A stretch of DNA of 64,000 nt from Gammaproteobacteria bacterium (GTDB taxonomy: Bacteria; Pseudomonadota; Gammaproteobacteria; Enterobacterales; Alteromonadaceae): assembly GCA_018826295.1 (NCBI GenBank), contig JAHJZX010000055.1:1-64000 (forward strand), given 5' to 3'. The notes beneath the pieces were generated by a model. The model was given only the letters and a program-made list of their open reading frames with translations. It was not told where the DNA came from and did no database searches. Position numbers and translations under genes: made by a program. Positions within the stretch are counted from its first letter, which is position 1. The number at the start of each line of letters is the position of its first letter. Shown piece after piece: positions 30,478 through 40,628 of this stretch.

Positions 30478-32860
30478 CAGCATCCTCCAAACCGGCCGCT
30501 TTGCGCAGTGCATACAGATACTGCGCCAATGCCACCGTCTCTGCGACCGCGCCCTGCTGCGCCTTCATAGCACTGCGCCAGTATTTAAACAGGCGTTCAA
30601 ACCGGTGCATTCGCTCAAAGCTGATAAATAACACCTGGCAACTTAAATGCGCCGGGCAATTAAGTTGCAGGCTCTCGCTGACCAGCTGCTGAAAACCGGC
30701 GTCGGCAAAACGCGCCGTCCAGTTTGGACACAAAATGGTAATGCGCCCGGCATAGAAGTCAGCCGGCACCCGGGCACGGGCTTTAGCACTGAGTAACAGC
30801 ACATGCTCGACCAGATGCAGGCCTTCTGAGGTATGACTGATATGACATAAAAACCGGCTTAAACAATTGGCCAGGATCAGCGCACTACGATAATGCCGGT
30901 AACTGCCGCACAGCCACCATTCGTCATGCTGACTGCCAGGCACTTTCAACAGCAGCTGATAGCGTTGTTGCTGCAGACTGATACGATAGTTGCTCAGCGC
31001 CACCCCACCTTGCACCATTTGTTGCGGTAGCGTATCGGCCTGCAAGCACACGGCACTGGCCAGGCGCCGGCGCGCTTTGGCACTGTCTGGCGCAAACGGC
31101 AGCCGGATGGCCGGCACAGTGTGCAGCAAATTATCGGCCCGGGTTTCGTCCAGATACAGGCTTTGTAGTCGCTGTTTGCTGCTTAAACGCAGCTTATATT
31201 GCAATACCGCTGTGGTTAATGACTGCGCCATCTGGCCCAGATCCAGCACTATGGCTTGCTTTTGCACAAAGCCACCAACGGCATCACGCCACAAGGGCGC
31301 ATAATGATCCGGCGCCGCAACCCGATCCCGCGTCATAGTGACAATATGTTTAAGGTAGCGGATCTTCTGCGCCAGCCGCCGCGCACTGCTGCTGGCTGCG
31401 CTGTGATAATAATCATAATGTTGCAGACTATGCTGATACAGGCTTTCGCCATACAGCGCCAGCAGGTAGTCCAGCAAACGGTGTTTACGTTGCAGTACAT
31501 TGTCAAACTGCTGGTACAGTTTTGCCAGCTGGGCATTAATATCGGCCGGGTAAAGCTGACTGATGCCGCTGATCTGCTGCTCTGTCAGTGTCTGCCAATA
31601 GTAGCTTTGTGAAGTTTGCCCCGGCGAAAACAGCGCAGGCAGTTGCTGCAGCTGGGCCAAAAAGTTAGCCAGCAGCTGCTCAAACAACAGCAGATAGCCC
31701 TTTAATTGCCATTGTGGCGGCTGCAACTGCGCAGCGCTAAGTGCTAACTTGTATTCTGCCGGCAACAGATGTTGTAACGAATGATATTGCGCCACAGGCC
31801 GGTAATGCCCCTGTGGCAGCGGACACAGCCGGTCGGGATCAGTTTGCCAGCGGCTTTGCTGGCGGAATAACTTTTGCTGGTAGCGCTGCATCACTGCCGT
31901 GATATCGACGCTGACAGCTTTAGTGCCCACCAGCAGCTGCACGCTCAGATCTGCGTTGTCGCCCGGCAGTTGCAAGGCATACAGCGCCAGGCCCTGCTGC
32001 AATGGCAGGCTGTCATAGTACAAATTGTTGTTACAACGCAGCGCAAATTGCGTCAGCTGTACCACCCCGGCAATACTTTGCAGTGGCTGAAAAAACTCAT
32101 GCAGCTGCACACTGGCGCTTTGCCCGGTGCGTTGTAATACGCCACCTGGCGTAAGCGGGCCGTCAAACAGCTCAGTATAATTGTGGCCCTGAGCCAGTAA
32201 ATCAGCGTAGCTTTGCCGCTCTGTACTGCGTTGCAACAATTGCTGACAGCAGTAATAAAACTCGGCCAATAGCTCTACCGGATCAGCGGCAGCGCGGATC
32301 TCAATCTCAGCCACCGGCTGGCACGTCAGCGGGGTCAGCAGGTTAACCTCGCCCAATTGCTCGCCTAAATTACGCTGGGCGCTGTAGCAACGGCGGATAT
32401 CAGCCTCCAGCTGCGCTACATCAATATCCGCGCTGGCGACAAGCGCCTGGGCGCGATACAGCCCGCTGCTGTCATCCGCTTGCAGATAAATATCAGCCAG
32501 CTCAGGCAGCTGATCTAACAGGTAACGGCGGTAATCGGCAGCTGTGGTTGGCCGGCTGGTTAAAATATGTTGTGGCGCCACCAGCCCAAGCGCCGCGTAA
32601 TCAATTTGGCCGTCGGCATTGCTAAGCAACTGGTTGATATCAAAATCGCAGCGGTATTGCAGTTCGGTCAGGCTAAAACACAGCTGTTCCAGCAGCGTAA
32701 TACCCGGATCATGCAGGTTGTAATCGGTCCAGCGTTTGCCGGACAGACTGACAATGTCGGCCAGCCCCTGCTGTTTTAGCTGGTTAAAGCTATCCAGTTG
32801 TTGGGTTTGCCGTCTGGCGAGGCTGGGGCCGGCATGCGCCGCAGTCTTGTGCTCAGCCAT
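30461..32860 (-). CDS. eCIS baseplate wedge protein, gp6/gpJ-like (Afp11/12 class)
   Basis: 799 aa. The N-terminal segment GKRWTDYNLHDPGITLLEQL is the hallmark W-T-D-x-N-x-H-D-P-G-x-T-x-L-E of contractile-tail baseplate wedge proteins of eCIS. Long alpha/beta stretches and a C-terminal region without motifs I know follow. It should form the wedge ring around the central spike. Several ATGs lie at the start (32872, 32866, 32860); GGAG 6 nt before 32860 decides for that one. It overlaps the fibre gene by 8 bp. Confidence 0.8.
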   Translation of the reverse strand: MAEHKTAAHAGPSLARRQTQQLDSFNQLKQQGLADIVSLSGKRWTDYNLHDPGITLLEQLCFSLTELQYRCDFDINQLLSNADGQIDYAALGLVAPQHILTSRPTTAADYRRYLLDQLPELADIYLQADDSSGLYRAQALVASADIDVAQLEADIRRCYSAQRNLGEQLGEVNLLTPLTCQPVAEIEIRAAADPVELLAEFYYCCQQLLQRSTERQSYADLLAQGHNYTELFDGPLTPGGVLQRTGQSASVQLHEFFQPLQSIAGVVQLTQFALRCNNNLYYDSLPLQQGLALYALQLPGDNADLSVQLLVGTKAVSVDITAVMQRYQQKLFRQQSRWQTDPDRLCPLPQGHYRPVAQYHSLQHLLPAEYKLALSAAQLQPPQWQLKGYLLLFEQLLANFLAQLQQLPALFSPGQTSQSYYWQTLTEQQISGISQLYPADINAQLAKLYQQFDNVLQRKHRLLDYLLALYGESLYQHSLQHYDYYHSAASSSARRLAQKIRYLKHIVTMTRDRVAAPDHYAPLWRDAVGGFVQKQAIVLDLGQMAQSLTTAVLQYKLRLSSKQRLQSLYLDETRADNLLHTVPAIRLPFAPDSAKARRRLASAVCLQADTLPQQMVQGGVALSNYRISLQQQRYQLLLKVPGSQHDEWWLCGSYRHYRSALILANCLSRFLCHISHTSEGLHLVEHVLLLSAKARARVPADFYAGRITILCPNWTARFADAGFQQLVSESLQLNCPAHLSCQVLFISFERMHRFERLFKYWRSAMKAQQGAVAETVALAQYLYALRKAAGLEDADAPAD

Positions 32861-33662
32861 TGCCATCTCCATTGCCGGCACCGGTTTGATCCTCAGCTTG
32901 CCAGCATTGGCTCATCAGCGCATCAGACCACAGCTGGATCAGATAATAACTAATGCGGATCTGCGGCCCCAGATCACTACGCGAGCGCAATTGCAGGCAG
33001 TATTTGTCATCCGGCAGCGTCTGCCAGCGCAGTTCCAGCTTACTGCTGCGCGCCAGATAAAAGGCCTGCTGCACCCGGATACGCTTTTTATGATTAAGAA
33101 AATTAAACCACCAACCTGTTGGATTAAACGTATTTATCGCGGTTGCTTTTAACAGCGCGTATTTACCTGTTCCTTTATTGCCGGTGCCGGCCATCACATC
33201 AAACGCATGGCAACCGTGCAGCGGCCCGCTGATATCATGCCACTGGCCATCTGCGGCTATCTGCTTTTTACCGGTGGGCTGATAGCCACGCAGGCCCTGC
33301 ACACTGAGCAGGCCTGCCACATCCAGCGTGCTACCCGGAGTAGTGGTAGCAATACCAACCCGTTGTTGCGGCGTCACCGTTAGCACCGGCTCCGCAGCGA
33401 GCGGTTTAAACTGTAGCGCATTGTTTTTTTCGTCAAACTTCAGCTGCCACAACGGTTGCTCGCTTAAGTTGTCGCGAAAAAAGCTTATTAATTCAGTATG
33501 TTTACCCAGAACAGTAATTTCAAAACCATTACTGGCTGATTTATCGAAGCCGTCTTCCAGCGTATTGAGCGACGAGTCGATCAGATCGGCAAATTCACGT
33601 GCCGACGGCATAGCGCCATCGCGAAAGAAGTTTTTCAGCGTATTACGGTTACGTTTAGCCAT
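32853..33662 (-). CDS. eCIS fibre/adhesin-like protein
   Basis: 269 aa. It begins MAKRNRNTLKNFFRDGAMPSA then REFADLIDSSLNTLEDGF, an opening common in short tail-fibre-like proteins of eCIS that sit between the baseplate genes. Residues about 100-150 have a phage fibre-like repeat (VGIATTTPGSTLDVAGLLSVQG), as found before trimerising fibre heads. The C-terminal 130 residues look like a beta-rich head domain. It probably contacts the target surface. The frame opens at 33710; ATG at 33662 is preferred for its family start and the AGGA upstream. No chaperone gene is seen. Confidence 0.75.
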   Translation of the reverse strand: MAKRNRNTLKNFFRDGAMPSAREFADLIDSSLNTLEDGFDKSASNGFEITVLGKHTELISFFRDNLSEQPLWQLKFDEKNNALQFKPLAAEPVLTVTPQQRVGIATTTPGSTLDVAGLLSVQGLRGYQPTGKKQIAADGQWHDISGPLHGCHAFDVMAGTGNKGTGKYALLKATAINTFNPTGWWFNFLNHKKRIRVQQAFYLARSSKLELRWQTLPDDKYCLQLRSRSDLGPQIRISYYLIQLWSDALMSQCWQAEDQTGAGNGDGNG

Positions 33663-36600
33663 CGCCTGCGTCCTGCGAAATAATAAAAGTCTGGCCAATT
33701 TCCAGCTCACCTACTCCGGTAAGCTGAGCCGCTATCGGCTGGCTTTGGTTAATTAGCTGCAGCGCATGCTGTCTGGCCGGCTGCAGTAAATTCCAGGGCC
33801 GCATGGGCCCCAATACCGGTTGTTCTGCCGCACTAAAACCGGCGCTGTCCAGCATGCGGTATTGCCGGCTGGCGTATTCACCAATGTGCAGCAAGGAGAA
33901 ATCAGTGACGTAATCCACATAGGGCCGCTGGCGTATAAACGACTGCAACAGCTGGGGCCGCAGCTCCCAGCCAAACCGGGCCAGAGCGCCGCTGCTGTGC
34001 CAGGGGCAGAGGTAGTCTGCCAGCTCCTGTTGCAGCAACTGCAGACCGTCACCGCTCTGGCGCAGCTTGTTAAGTTTTACCGCACAACGTACCTGCAGCT
34101 GCTCAAAGCCGGGGTTGGCCACTTCTATTACTGCAAAAGGCGAGGCCAGCTCAGCGACATAATGTTTAATCTGTCGCAGCAGTTCACCGCTAACCAGCTG
34201 ATTAGCACAACGCTGATGCTGGCATAGCGCCACTTTTTCCAGCACAACTATCAATAATTTACCCGGGCTTGGCTGCGCCTGCTGCAAACTGACATTAGCG
34301 AAACACTTCACTTTAGCCAGCTGTGGAAAGGCCTGTAATACCAGTCTTTCGTAGTCGTAAGGCGTGCAGGCACGCTGCTTGTGACTTAAGCGCTCGGCTA
34401 TACGCTGCACGCGCGCGCTGCTGCTTTCCTGCTGTTGCGGCATTTGCAATGGCAGCAGATAGTCCGGTTGTGCCAGCCCGGGTAATTTGCTCTGGCATTG
34501 CCATTGTAGCCTTTGGGCACCATTAAGTTGCTGTGCGCTCAGTTGCCGCTGTGGATCAACGGCTTCTACCGGCACGGCATTGGTTAAAATGCGCCGCACC
34601 CGGCCATAGCGCCGGCTGTGTGCCGGACAGCACAGCCGCAGCCAGCCACAACCTGAGGGCATTAGCTGATGTTGTTGCTGCAGCACCTGTGGCAACTGCA
34701 ACAACACGACACCACTGCAAGTAAGGCCGAAGCTACTATCAGACAACAACGCCTGGCGCGGTAAATCATGCCATTGATCATTATGCAGATACTGCCATTG
34801 CAGCGCATCCTGCGGCACAGTGTTACTGCTGCCCTGTGCCGGTTCAATATCAAACAGCAGGCTAAGCCGGCCGCTGATGTCATCGCCGCTTAAGCCCAGG
34901 CACAGGTAAGCCTGGCCGCTAAAAGCTGGCAGCAAACGGACAGCGCTGCGCTCACCGGACGGATAACTTTGCCGCTGTCCAAACGGATATAACTGCAGCA
35001 ACCGGTCCCGGCTGCCTGTGGCCGGATCTTGCTGCGTAAAAATATCGGCACGGGCCCGGTAATTCAGGCTAAACCGTTGCAGTTGCGGGGCATAAGGTGC
35101 CAATGGCAACGGCTGCGGCTTTTTGTGGCGGGCGTTATACAGCAAGGCATTGCTCAGTGCGCTGGCATACAGGCTGTGCCCAAAAGCCATGGCTGGCGCA
35201 CGCAGTATTAAGCGGAAAAAACCATCGGTAGCACTGTTTTGATAAGGCGCATTTGCCTCAGTGTTAGTTAAACGATACGCCCGCACATCGCTAAAGGTTA
35301 ATGTTTGCCGTTCAGCCAGCTGTGCACTGCCAGCCTGGCTGGCAAACAAGCTGAAGGCGGTATTTTGCTGGCTTTGCTCAGCCAGATTGTGCCACTGGCC
35401 GTTATCCAGCAAATCCAGTTGTGCTTTAAAGCTGTGGTTGGAAATGTGCTGTTCAGTTGCGCTCTGTGCCGTGCTGTATCCGGCATAGTGGCTGGCAAAG
35501 CCGTCGGTGTGATCAGGTAAGTCGGCCCAGTGCAGCTCCAGTTCCAGCTGCTGCAGCTGCTTATGCTGCCAGTCGGCGTGATTAAACAACAGATAACTGC
35601 CGCGTCCGGGCACCGGGCCGAATGGCCAGAACGGTTTGCTGCCATCAAGTGGCCCCTGCTGGTTTGCTAAATTCAGCTGGCACGCGCCGCGGACACTGAC
35701 ATCTAACTGACAGTGCAGCAGATCAAACTGACTACACAGCGTATAACCACATAACTTGGCAGCGGGATTAAGTAACAACTGCATGCTGGCCACGCCCTGC
35801 GCATTGACTGTTAGCGGAGCAAAACTGCTGCTAAGCACACAATTCAGCTGCAAACCGGGCTCTGCCCCGCCCAGCGGCTGCAGGCTGTATTCGGCCACTG
35901 CGCTATAGCCCTCGGCAGTCGATAGATGCAGCAGGAACAAATTGCTGCAGTAGCGGTAAAATACCGTCATTCTGTCATCTTGCAGTAGTTGGCCGATGCA
36001 GTGATAACTCTGGCTGGCCCCCTGCGCCAGACACAGACTCTTGGCTTTTTGCAGCAAACGGTCTTTATCTGCATCACTAAGCCAATCTTCCGGGCCAAAC
36101 AGATAGTAGCTGAACAGCAGGCCAAATAAGCGGTAAAAACGGCTTAACTGCCGGCATTGCAGAAGCTGTGGGATCAGCTGATCAAAGTCTGCCTGCCACT
36201 CGGCGGCCAGTGCCAGCGTTAGCTTTACTGCTATGCTGCGCTCGCCTTCTGATAACTGCAGCACCGGCGATTCAATAGCAAAACCCGGCAAACGCGCCTG
36301 GCTATCATCCGCGACAAATAATGGCCTGACGTCATCCGGCCTGGCGCTGTGTACACTGCTGTACATCCGGCTGACAAAGCCCAGCTCATACTCAGGTGAT
36401 ATGCGTTTGCTGCTCAGTAAACTGACGCTACACAGCTGCTGCACCTGCACTTTATTCAGCCATTGTGGTTGCAGACTTTGAAATAACAGCGGTTTGCCGT
36501 CGCTATGTTTGCCGGCGCTAAAAAGCGTATTGGCACTAAGCGACATCGCTTTCGCCGGCCCCTGCAGCGGTAAACTCAGCCACAAGCGTTGCCGCACCGC

Positions 36601-37416
36601 CTGCTGCGCCGGCATCTTTAAACAGTCATCGTAATAAAATGCCTGATGACGTCCGGTTAGCTGGTTTAATTGCTGCTGCTTGTTTTGATACAACTTTAGA
36701 AACGCCAGCAGCAAAGCCAGTGCCGGCTCAGTGTCACCGGCATGCCACAATGCCTGCAGCCGCAGGGCAGACTCTTGCTGTAAGTAGCGTGCCAGCTGTA
36801 ACGCGGCCGCCCAGCAGTGCGCTATAGGTTCAGGCTCAGTTTGCGCCGGACATTGCTCTGCTGGCGTCAGCGCAAATAAACTGTGCGGCTGCGGCGTTAT
36901 CGTTGTCAAAGCCAGCTTTGGTAACAAGGTTGCCAGATGCAACTGCCAGCTGGTACTGAGCTTATCGGCCAGCAGCAGCGCCGGCTCAGAGCCTGCCGCC
37001 AGCAATTGCTGATACCAGCCATCAAACTGCTGCAGCAGTTTGTCGACAAACTGCAGTTGCCGGCGCCGCGGTTGTGCTGCCAGCGCCTGCCAGTTACGTT
37101 GCAGCGCGGCCAGATCCAGCGCGGCAATCTGTGCCAGCGTTACCAGCTCACTATGCTGAAATAATGGCTGCCAGTTACGCTGCGCTGCGTTGTTGCCAGC
37201 CGCCTCGCTGGCGCAGCGGGCCATCTCATCGCTGTTGCTGATAAACCGGATCTGTTGTGACAGTGCGGCAATAAAACTCAGCTGCTGCTCCAGTGTCAGC
37301 TCATCAACCTGAAAATAGCCTGGCTGCAGCGGTGCATAGCGCTGCGGGCTTTGCGCTGTACCGTCGGTATAACATTGCGCCGGCCAGCGGTTTTTTGGCA
37401 TGTTATTGGCCGTCAC
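33655..37416 (-). CDS. Large eCIS baseplate J-like protein (Afp11/12 class)
   Basis: 1253-aa protein next to the gp25 gene. The C-terminal 300 residues have the baseplate-J pattern: RIAERLSHKQRACTPYDYER, LVLQAFPQLAKVKCF, and later KHYVAELASPFAVIEVANP. The N-terminal two-thirds is alpha-helical then beta-rich and much less conserved. It would be the larger partner of the wedge heterodimer with the 799-aa protein. GTG at 37416 is used because GAGG lies 7 nt upstream and the codon overlaps the gp25 stop (GTGA); an ATG at 37401 has no such site. Confidence 0.8.
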   Translation of the reverse strand: MTANNMPKNRWPAQCYTDGTAQSPQRYAPLQPGYFQVDELTLEQQLSFIAALSQQIRFISNSDEMARCASEAAGNNAAQRNWQPLFQHSELVTLAQIAALDLAALQRNWQALAAQPRRRQLQFVDKLLQQFDGWYQQLLAAGSEPALLLADKLSTSWQLHLATLLPKLALTTITPQPHSLFALTPAEQCPAQTEPEPIAHCWAAALQLARYLQQESALRLQALWHAGDTEPALALLLAFLKLYQNKQQQLNQLTGRHQAFYYDDCLKMPAQQAVRQRLWLSLPLQGPAKAMSLSANTLFSAGKHSDGKPLLFQSLQPQWLNKVQVQQLCSVSLLSSKRISPEYELGFVSRMYSSVHSARPDDVRPLFVADDSQARLPGFAIESPVLQLSEGERSIAVKLTLALAAEWQADFDQLIPQLLQCRQLSRFYRLFGLLFSYYLFGPEDWLSDADKDRLLQKAKSLCLAQGASQSYHCIGQLLQDDRMTVFYRYCSNLFLLHLSTAEGYSAVAEYSLQPLGGAEPGLQLNCVLSSSFAPLTVNAQGVASMQLLLNPAAKLCGYTLCSQFDLLHCQLDVSVRGACQLNLANQQGPLDGSKPFWPFGPVPGRGSYLLFNHADWQHKQLQQLELELHWADLPDHTDGFASHYAGYSTAQSATEQHISNHSFKAQLDLLDNGQWHNLAEQSQQNTAFSLFASQAGSAQLAERQTLTFSDVRAYRLTNTEANAPYQNSATDGFFRLILRAPAMAFGHSLYASALSNALLYNARHKKPQPLPLAPYAPQLQRFSLNYRARADIFTQQDPATGSRDRLLQLYPFGQRQSYPSGERSAVRLLPAFSGQAYLCLGLSGDDISGRLSLLFDIEPAQGSSNTVPQDALQWQYLHNDQWHDLPRQALLSDSSFGLTCSGVVLLQLPQVLQQQHQLMPSGCGWLRLCCPAHSRRYGRVRRILTNAVPVEAVDPQRQLSAQQLNGAQRLQWQCQSKLPGLAQPDYLLPLQMPQQQESSSARVQRIAERLSHKQRACTPYDYERLVLQAFPQLAKVKCFANVSLQQAQPSPGKLLIVVLEKVALCQHQRCANQLVSGELLRQIKHYVAELASPFAVIEVANPGFEQLQVRCAVKLNKLRQSGDGLQLLQQELADYLCPWHSSGALARFGWELRPQLLQSFIRQRPYVDYVTDFSLLHIGEYASRQYRMLDSAGFSAAEQPVLGPMRPWNLLQPARQHALQLINQSQPIAAQLTGVGELEIGQTFIISQDAGDG

Positions 37417-37838
37417 AGCGACACCTCGCTGCCTTCAAGCAGATAAAACGGATACACCATATTGTGCCGGCTGTTACTGCTGCGAATTTGGTAGCTGAGC
37501 CTGAGCAACAATACGCCATCGTACAGTTGCTGCAAGTCTGGCTCGACTTGCAGTAAGCGGATACGCGGCTCGTAAAACAGCACCGCGTGCTCGATGGCCG
37601 CAATAATATTAGCCAGCACATGCTCGTCCAGCGCACTGAATACATAAGGCTGCAATGCACAACCGTATTCCGGCTGCATGATCCGTTCACCGGGCCGGGT
37701 AGAAAATAATATATGCAGGCTTTGCGCTATGTCCTGCTCGTCGGTCACCATCGTCGTCTGGCAATTGTTAACGCTGAACGTCGGCGGGAAAGCCCAACCG
37801 ATGCCGATAAACGCATTATCCGGCTGCTCGCGACTCAT
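37413..37838 (-). CDS. GPW/gp25 family baseplate protein (Afp9-like)
   Basis: 141 aa with the gp25 lysozyme-like fold signature: IGIGWAFPPTFSVNN at the start, QSLHILFSTRPGERIMQPEYG in the middle (the conserved L.T..GER...P..G core) and a C-terminal strand region LRLSYQIRSSNS. gp25 links the inner baseplate to the first sheath ring. A strong AGGAGG precedes the ATG, which directly follows the PAAR stop. Confidence 0.93.
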   Translation of the reverse strand: MSREQPDNAFIGIGWAFPPTFSVNNCQTTMVTDEQDIAQSLHILFSTRPGERIMQPEYGCALQPYVFSALDEHVLANIIAAIEHAVLFYEPRIRLLQVEPDLQQLYDGVLLLRLSYQIRSSNSRHNMVYPFYLLEGSEVSL

Positions 37839-38138
37839 TTAGCCTCCTATTATTACCGTAGCGGCACCCATCACCACAGTACCGCCATGCGCACAATTGT
37901 CGCCCAGCCGGGCTGCAGGTTTACCGCCAATCATCACTGTCGCCGAGCCTTTGATGATACTGTCGGGCGGCCCGACACAAATACAGCTGTCGCCCAGCAC
38001 CGCTGCCGGCAGTTTTTCTATCAGCACCGTTGGTATCCCCGGCCCCAGCACCGGGCCGCCGACATGCGGAATAGGTGGCAAGCCCGGTGTTTGCATCGGA
38101 CACTGGTGCATATCGGTTAAACGTGCTGCCGGTGGCAT
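37839..38138 (-). CDS. PAAR-domain spike tip (Afp10-like)
   Basis: 99 aa composed of PAAR repeats: PAARLTDMHQCP, PPIPHVGGPVLGPGIPTVLI, PAARLGDNCAHGG and TVMIGG. PAAR proteins form the sharp metal-bound cone that caps the VgrG-like spike; here His and Cys residues (MHQCP, CICVG, NCAHGG) could bind the ion. AGGAGA precedes the ATG. It lies between the spike and gp25 genes in the order seen in Afp-type clusters. Confidence 0.94.
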   Translation of the reverse strand: MPPAARLTDMHQCPMQTPGLPPIPHVGGPVLGPGIPTVLIEKLPAAVLGDSCICVGPPDSIIKGSATVMIGGKPAARLGDNCAHGGTVVMGAATVIIGG

Positions 38139-38160
38139 AATCTCTCCTGTGACTGCATCG

Positions 38161-39948
38161 CTAGTTAATCATTACCATGGCGCCCTTTACTGTGGTCTGG
38201 CCGCTGGCCGACACCTCAGCACTGGCATTACCCTTGGCGGTAAAACCTACCTTGGCTTGCTGGCTGATATTCAGCGCCTCGGCCGTAAAATCGGCTTTGG
38301 CGCCAAGCTCTATATTGCCCACAGCCTGCAGGCTGATTTTGCCTTTGGCGTTTAAACTGATGTCTTTTGGGCTATCGAGCAGGATGCCGCTGTCGGACAG
38401 CTCGACTTTATTGCCATGCTGATCTTGCAGCAGGATGGTTTTGCTATCGTCATCCAGTACGGCTTTATTGCCAGCCGGGGTAAAAATGCTGATTTTCTTT
38501 TTGTCTTCGTCATATTCCAACGTCAGCTTGCTGCGACTGACAAAGGCTTTAAGATTGTTTTCTGCTGCATGCTCATAGGCTGGCTTTTGCTTACTGCTGT
38601 ATACACTGCCGAGGATCACCGGGTAACAGGGATCGTTATTCAGATAGCCTAAAATCACCTCATCTGCTATTTCTGGTACGCAATACTGGCCAAAGCCACT
38701 TGAAGCATAAAAGCTGAGTAATCTGGCCCAGACGCCTTCGGTTTGCGCTTCCAACAGCGGTACTTTTACCTGAATACGATATTCACCGGCCGGATCGGCA
38801 TCCAGCTTCTGTACTACGCCAATTTGCAGGCCGTTGACAGCTGGTAGCAAGCCGCCAGCCGCCGGCGCGCTGATATCGCTATTTTCAGCAAACCACTGCG
38901 CCGACATGCCAAAACTGACCTGGCTGACCCAATCGCCCTGGCTCACGCTGTGGCGCACCTGGCTGATAAACACCTTGCCGTTAAAGCGCTCGCCGACACC
39001 GTCAACCTGCAGCAATACGCCGGGCTTTAGCAGTGCCGAGCCTTGACAGCGCAGCTCACCACGAATACGCGACAACGCAGATTTCAGCTGCTGCGCCTTA
39101 GCCCAGCCGGTTAAGCTATCGTTGCTAAGTGGCACTGTTGTTTGCAAACGACATTCAGCAAGGTTAGCCACTTTGGCCAATGTATCGGCATTGAGATTAC
39201 CCTGGGCCGTTAAGCTTTCTGTACCCGCTTCGCTGTTTTGTATTTGCTGGCTGGCCGGATCCCAACTGACCGCTTTAACCGAGCTAAACTGCTGGCTGGC
39301 ATCAAGACTGGCATTAAAACTCAGTAAATCGTCACCATAGGTTACTTTTAACACCGGCTCGCCACTGACATCCGGTGGAGCTATCTGTAAAGTACCGTCA
39401 TCTATGCACAGCAGCATGCCGTTTACCTCGGCCCGCAACAGCATAAAATCCCAGTCTGTGCTGTAATATTGCACCAGCTCGGCATGACTTTCGCTGGTTG
39501 CGGCAGCGTCGCAGCTAACACTGTATTTGCCCGCCAGCTGTTGCCAGATGTCACTGTCGGTCATGTCGACAAAGTTGGCATTATTGCGTGCTAGCGTAGC
39601 GGCAAACAGCGGATCACGACACTCCACCACCAGCTCGGCCTGATTATTACCGCGCACAGTCAAACTGTGCTTTACCACGACGCCGCTAAAGACCTGCTGC
39701 TCATCGTCTTCATAGCCCAGTTTCACCACCAGCTTGGCGCCGGGTGCCAGCTGGCTTTGGTTTGACAGCGGAAAATCTTTATTCGGCATGTCACCGTCGC
39801 TAAAGGTTAATACCGCCAGCGGAATGCGGTTTAACGCCTTGGTAATTTCCACACTGACCACACTGATACTGTCGGCCAGCTCTGTACCATCACTAAAGAT
39901 GGTTAAGCGTACCGGGCCCTCGGCCCCTTGCAGCGGAGAATTGGCCAT
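38161..39948 (-). CDS. VgrG-like spike protein (Afp8-like)
   Basis: 595 aa. The N-terminal part has the gp27-like fold (VSVEITKALNRIPLAVLTFSDG; VVVKHSLTVRG; VDMTDSDIWQQLAGKYSV; YSTDWDFMLLRAEVNGML). The gp5-type OB domain follows (VKVPLLEAQTEGVWARLLSFYA; VPEIADEVILGYLNNDPCYPVILGS), then a beta-helix needle of short repeats (SKTILLQDQHGNKVELSDSG ... SLNAKGKISLQAVGNIELGAK). No extra effector domain is fused. It trimerises into the puncturing spike. Confidence 0.94.
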   Translation of the reverse strand: MANSPLQGAEGPVRLTIFSDGTELADSISVVSVEITKALNRIPLAVLTFSDGDMPNKDFPLSNQSQLAPGAKLVVKLGYEDDEQQVFSGVVVKHSLTVRGNNQAELVVECRDPLFAATLARNNANFVDMTDSDIWQQLAGKYSVSCDAAATSESHAELVQYYSTDWDFMLLRAEVNGMLLCIDDGTLQIAPPDVSGEPVLKVTYGDDLLSFNASLDASQQFSSVKAVSWDPASQQIQNSEAGTESLTAQGNLNADTLAKVANLAECRLQTTVPLSNDSLTGWAKAQQLKSALSRIRGELRCQGSALLKPGVLLQVDGVGERFNGKVFISQVRHSVSQGDWVSQVSFGMSAQWFAENSDISAPAAGGLLPAVNGLQIGVVQKLDADPAGEYRIQVKVPLLEAQTEGVWARLLSFYASSGFGQYCVPEIADEVILGYLNNDPCYPVILGSVYSSKQKPAYEHAAENNLKAFVSRSKLTLEYDEDKKKISIFTPAGNKAVLDDDSKTILLQDQHGNKVELSDSGILLDSPKDISLNAKGKISLQAVGNIELGAKADFTAEALNISQQAKVGFTAKGNASAEVSASGQTTVKGAMVMIN

Positions 39949-39950
39949 GG

Positions 39951-40628
39951 TTACCTCAAAGGTGGAAAATACAGTACGGTACCGGGTACCAGCATGCTGA
40001 TACTGTCGAGCTGGTTAAACTCGGCCACGGCCAGATAGTAGCTACTGTCTTTATACTGGCGGTAACACAGCAGCGGCAGCGTATCACCGGCTTTAACATG
40101 GTATTGATGCGTTAAATCCGGCGACTGCCTGTCCGCTTTCAATGCCTCCTGTTTATTTGACATATAACTGCCAAAATTCAGCTTTATTTTTGCCCTGAGC
40201 GGGTCTCCACCGGGCTTAAACAGGGTGTAATCCAGTGTCATGCTGCTCAGACGGCCAATAAAGCTGAAGCTCTGGCCCCATTGCAACTTAACTATGCTGG
40301 GTTCGTGCTTCTCGCCAACATAGTGATACACGACGTTTTTCAGCTGCTTAACCTGCTCGCTAACCTCTGTTGCTGCCGCTTGCGGTACTGCGCCGGTGCC
40401 ATCCAGCACCAGCTCAAAGCTGAGTTTTTCCTGCTGGTACTGGCTTAGCTTACTTTCCACCGCCGATTTACCTATTGGCAGGTTAGTGCTGCTGTCGCTG
40501 TTATAGCTAATACCCAGCTGGTGGTTCAGGCTGGCAGGGTTGATCATGGCCTGAAACCGGCCTGCGCCACTGGGCTGACCGTTTTGATCGCAACAACTGA
40601 TACTCAGCAGGGTTTTGCTGCCACTCAT
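39951..40628 (-). CDS. LysM tube-baseplate adaptor (Afp7-like)
   Basis: 225 aa. The N-terminal 160 residues match the CIS adaptor between tube and spike (FQAMINPASLNHQLGISYN; EKLSFELVLDGTG; LKNVVYHYVGEKHEPSIVKLQWG; GRLSSMTLDYTLFKPGGDPLRAKI). A LysM domain closes the protein (YHVKAGDTLPLLCYRQYKDSSYY). Its ATG shares its last base position with the TGA of the DUF5908 gene (TGATG), showing coupling. Confidence 0.92.
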   Translation of the reverse strand: MSGSKTLLSISCCDQNGQPSGAGRFQAMINPASLNHQLGISYNSDSSTNLPIGKSAVESKLSQYQQEKLSFELVLDGTGAVPQAAATEVSEQVKQLKNVVYHYVGEKHEPSIVKLQWGQSFSFIGRLSSMTLDYTLFKPGGDPLRAKIKLNFGSYMSNKQEALKADRQSPDLTHQYHVKAGDTLPLLCYRQYKDSSYYLAVAEFNQLDSISMLVPGTVLYFPPLR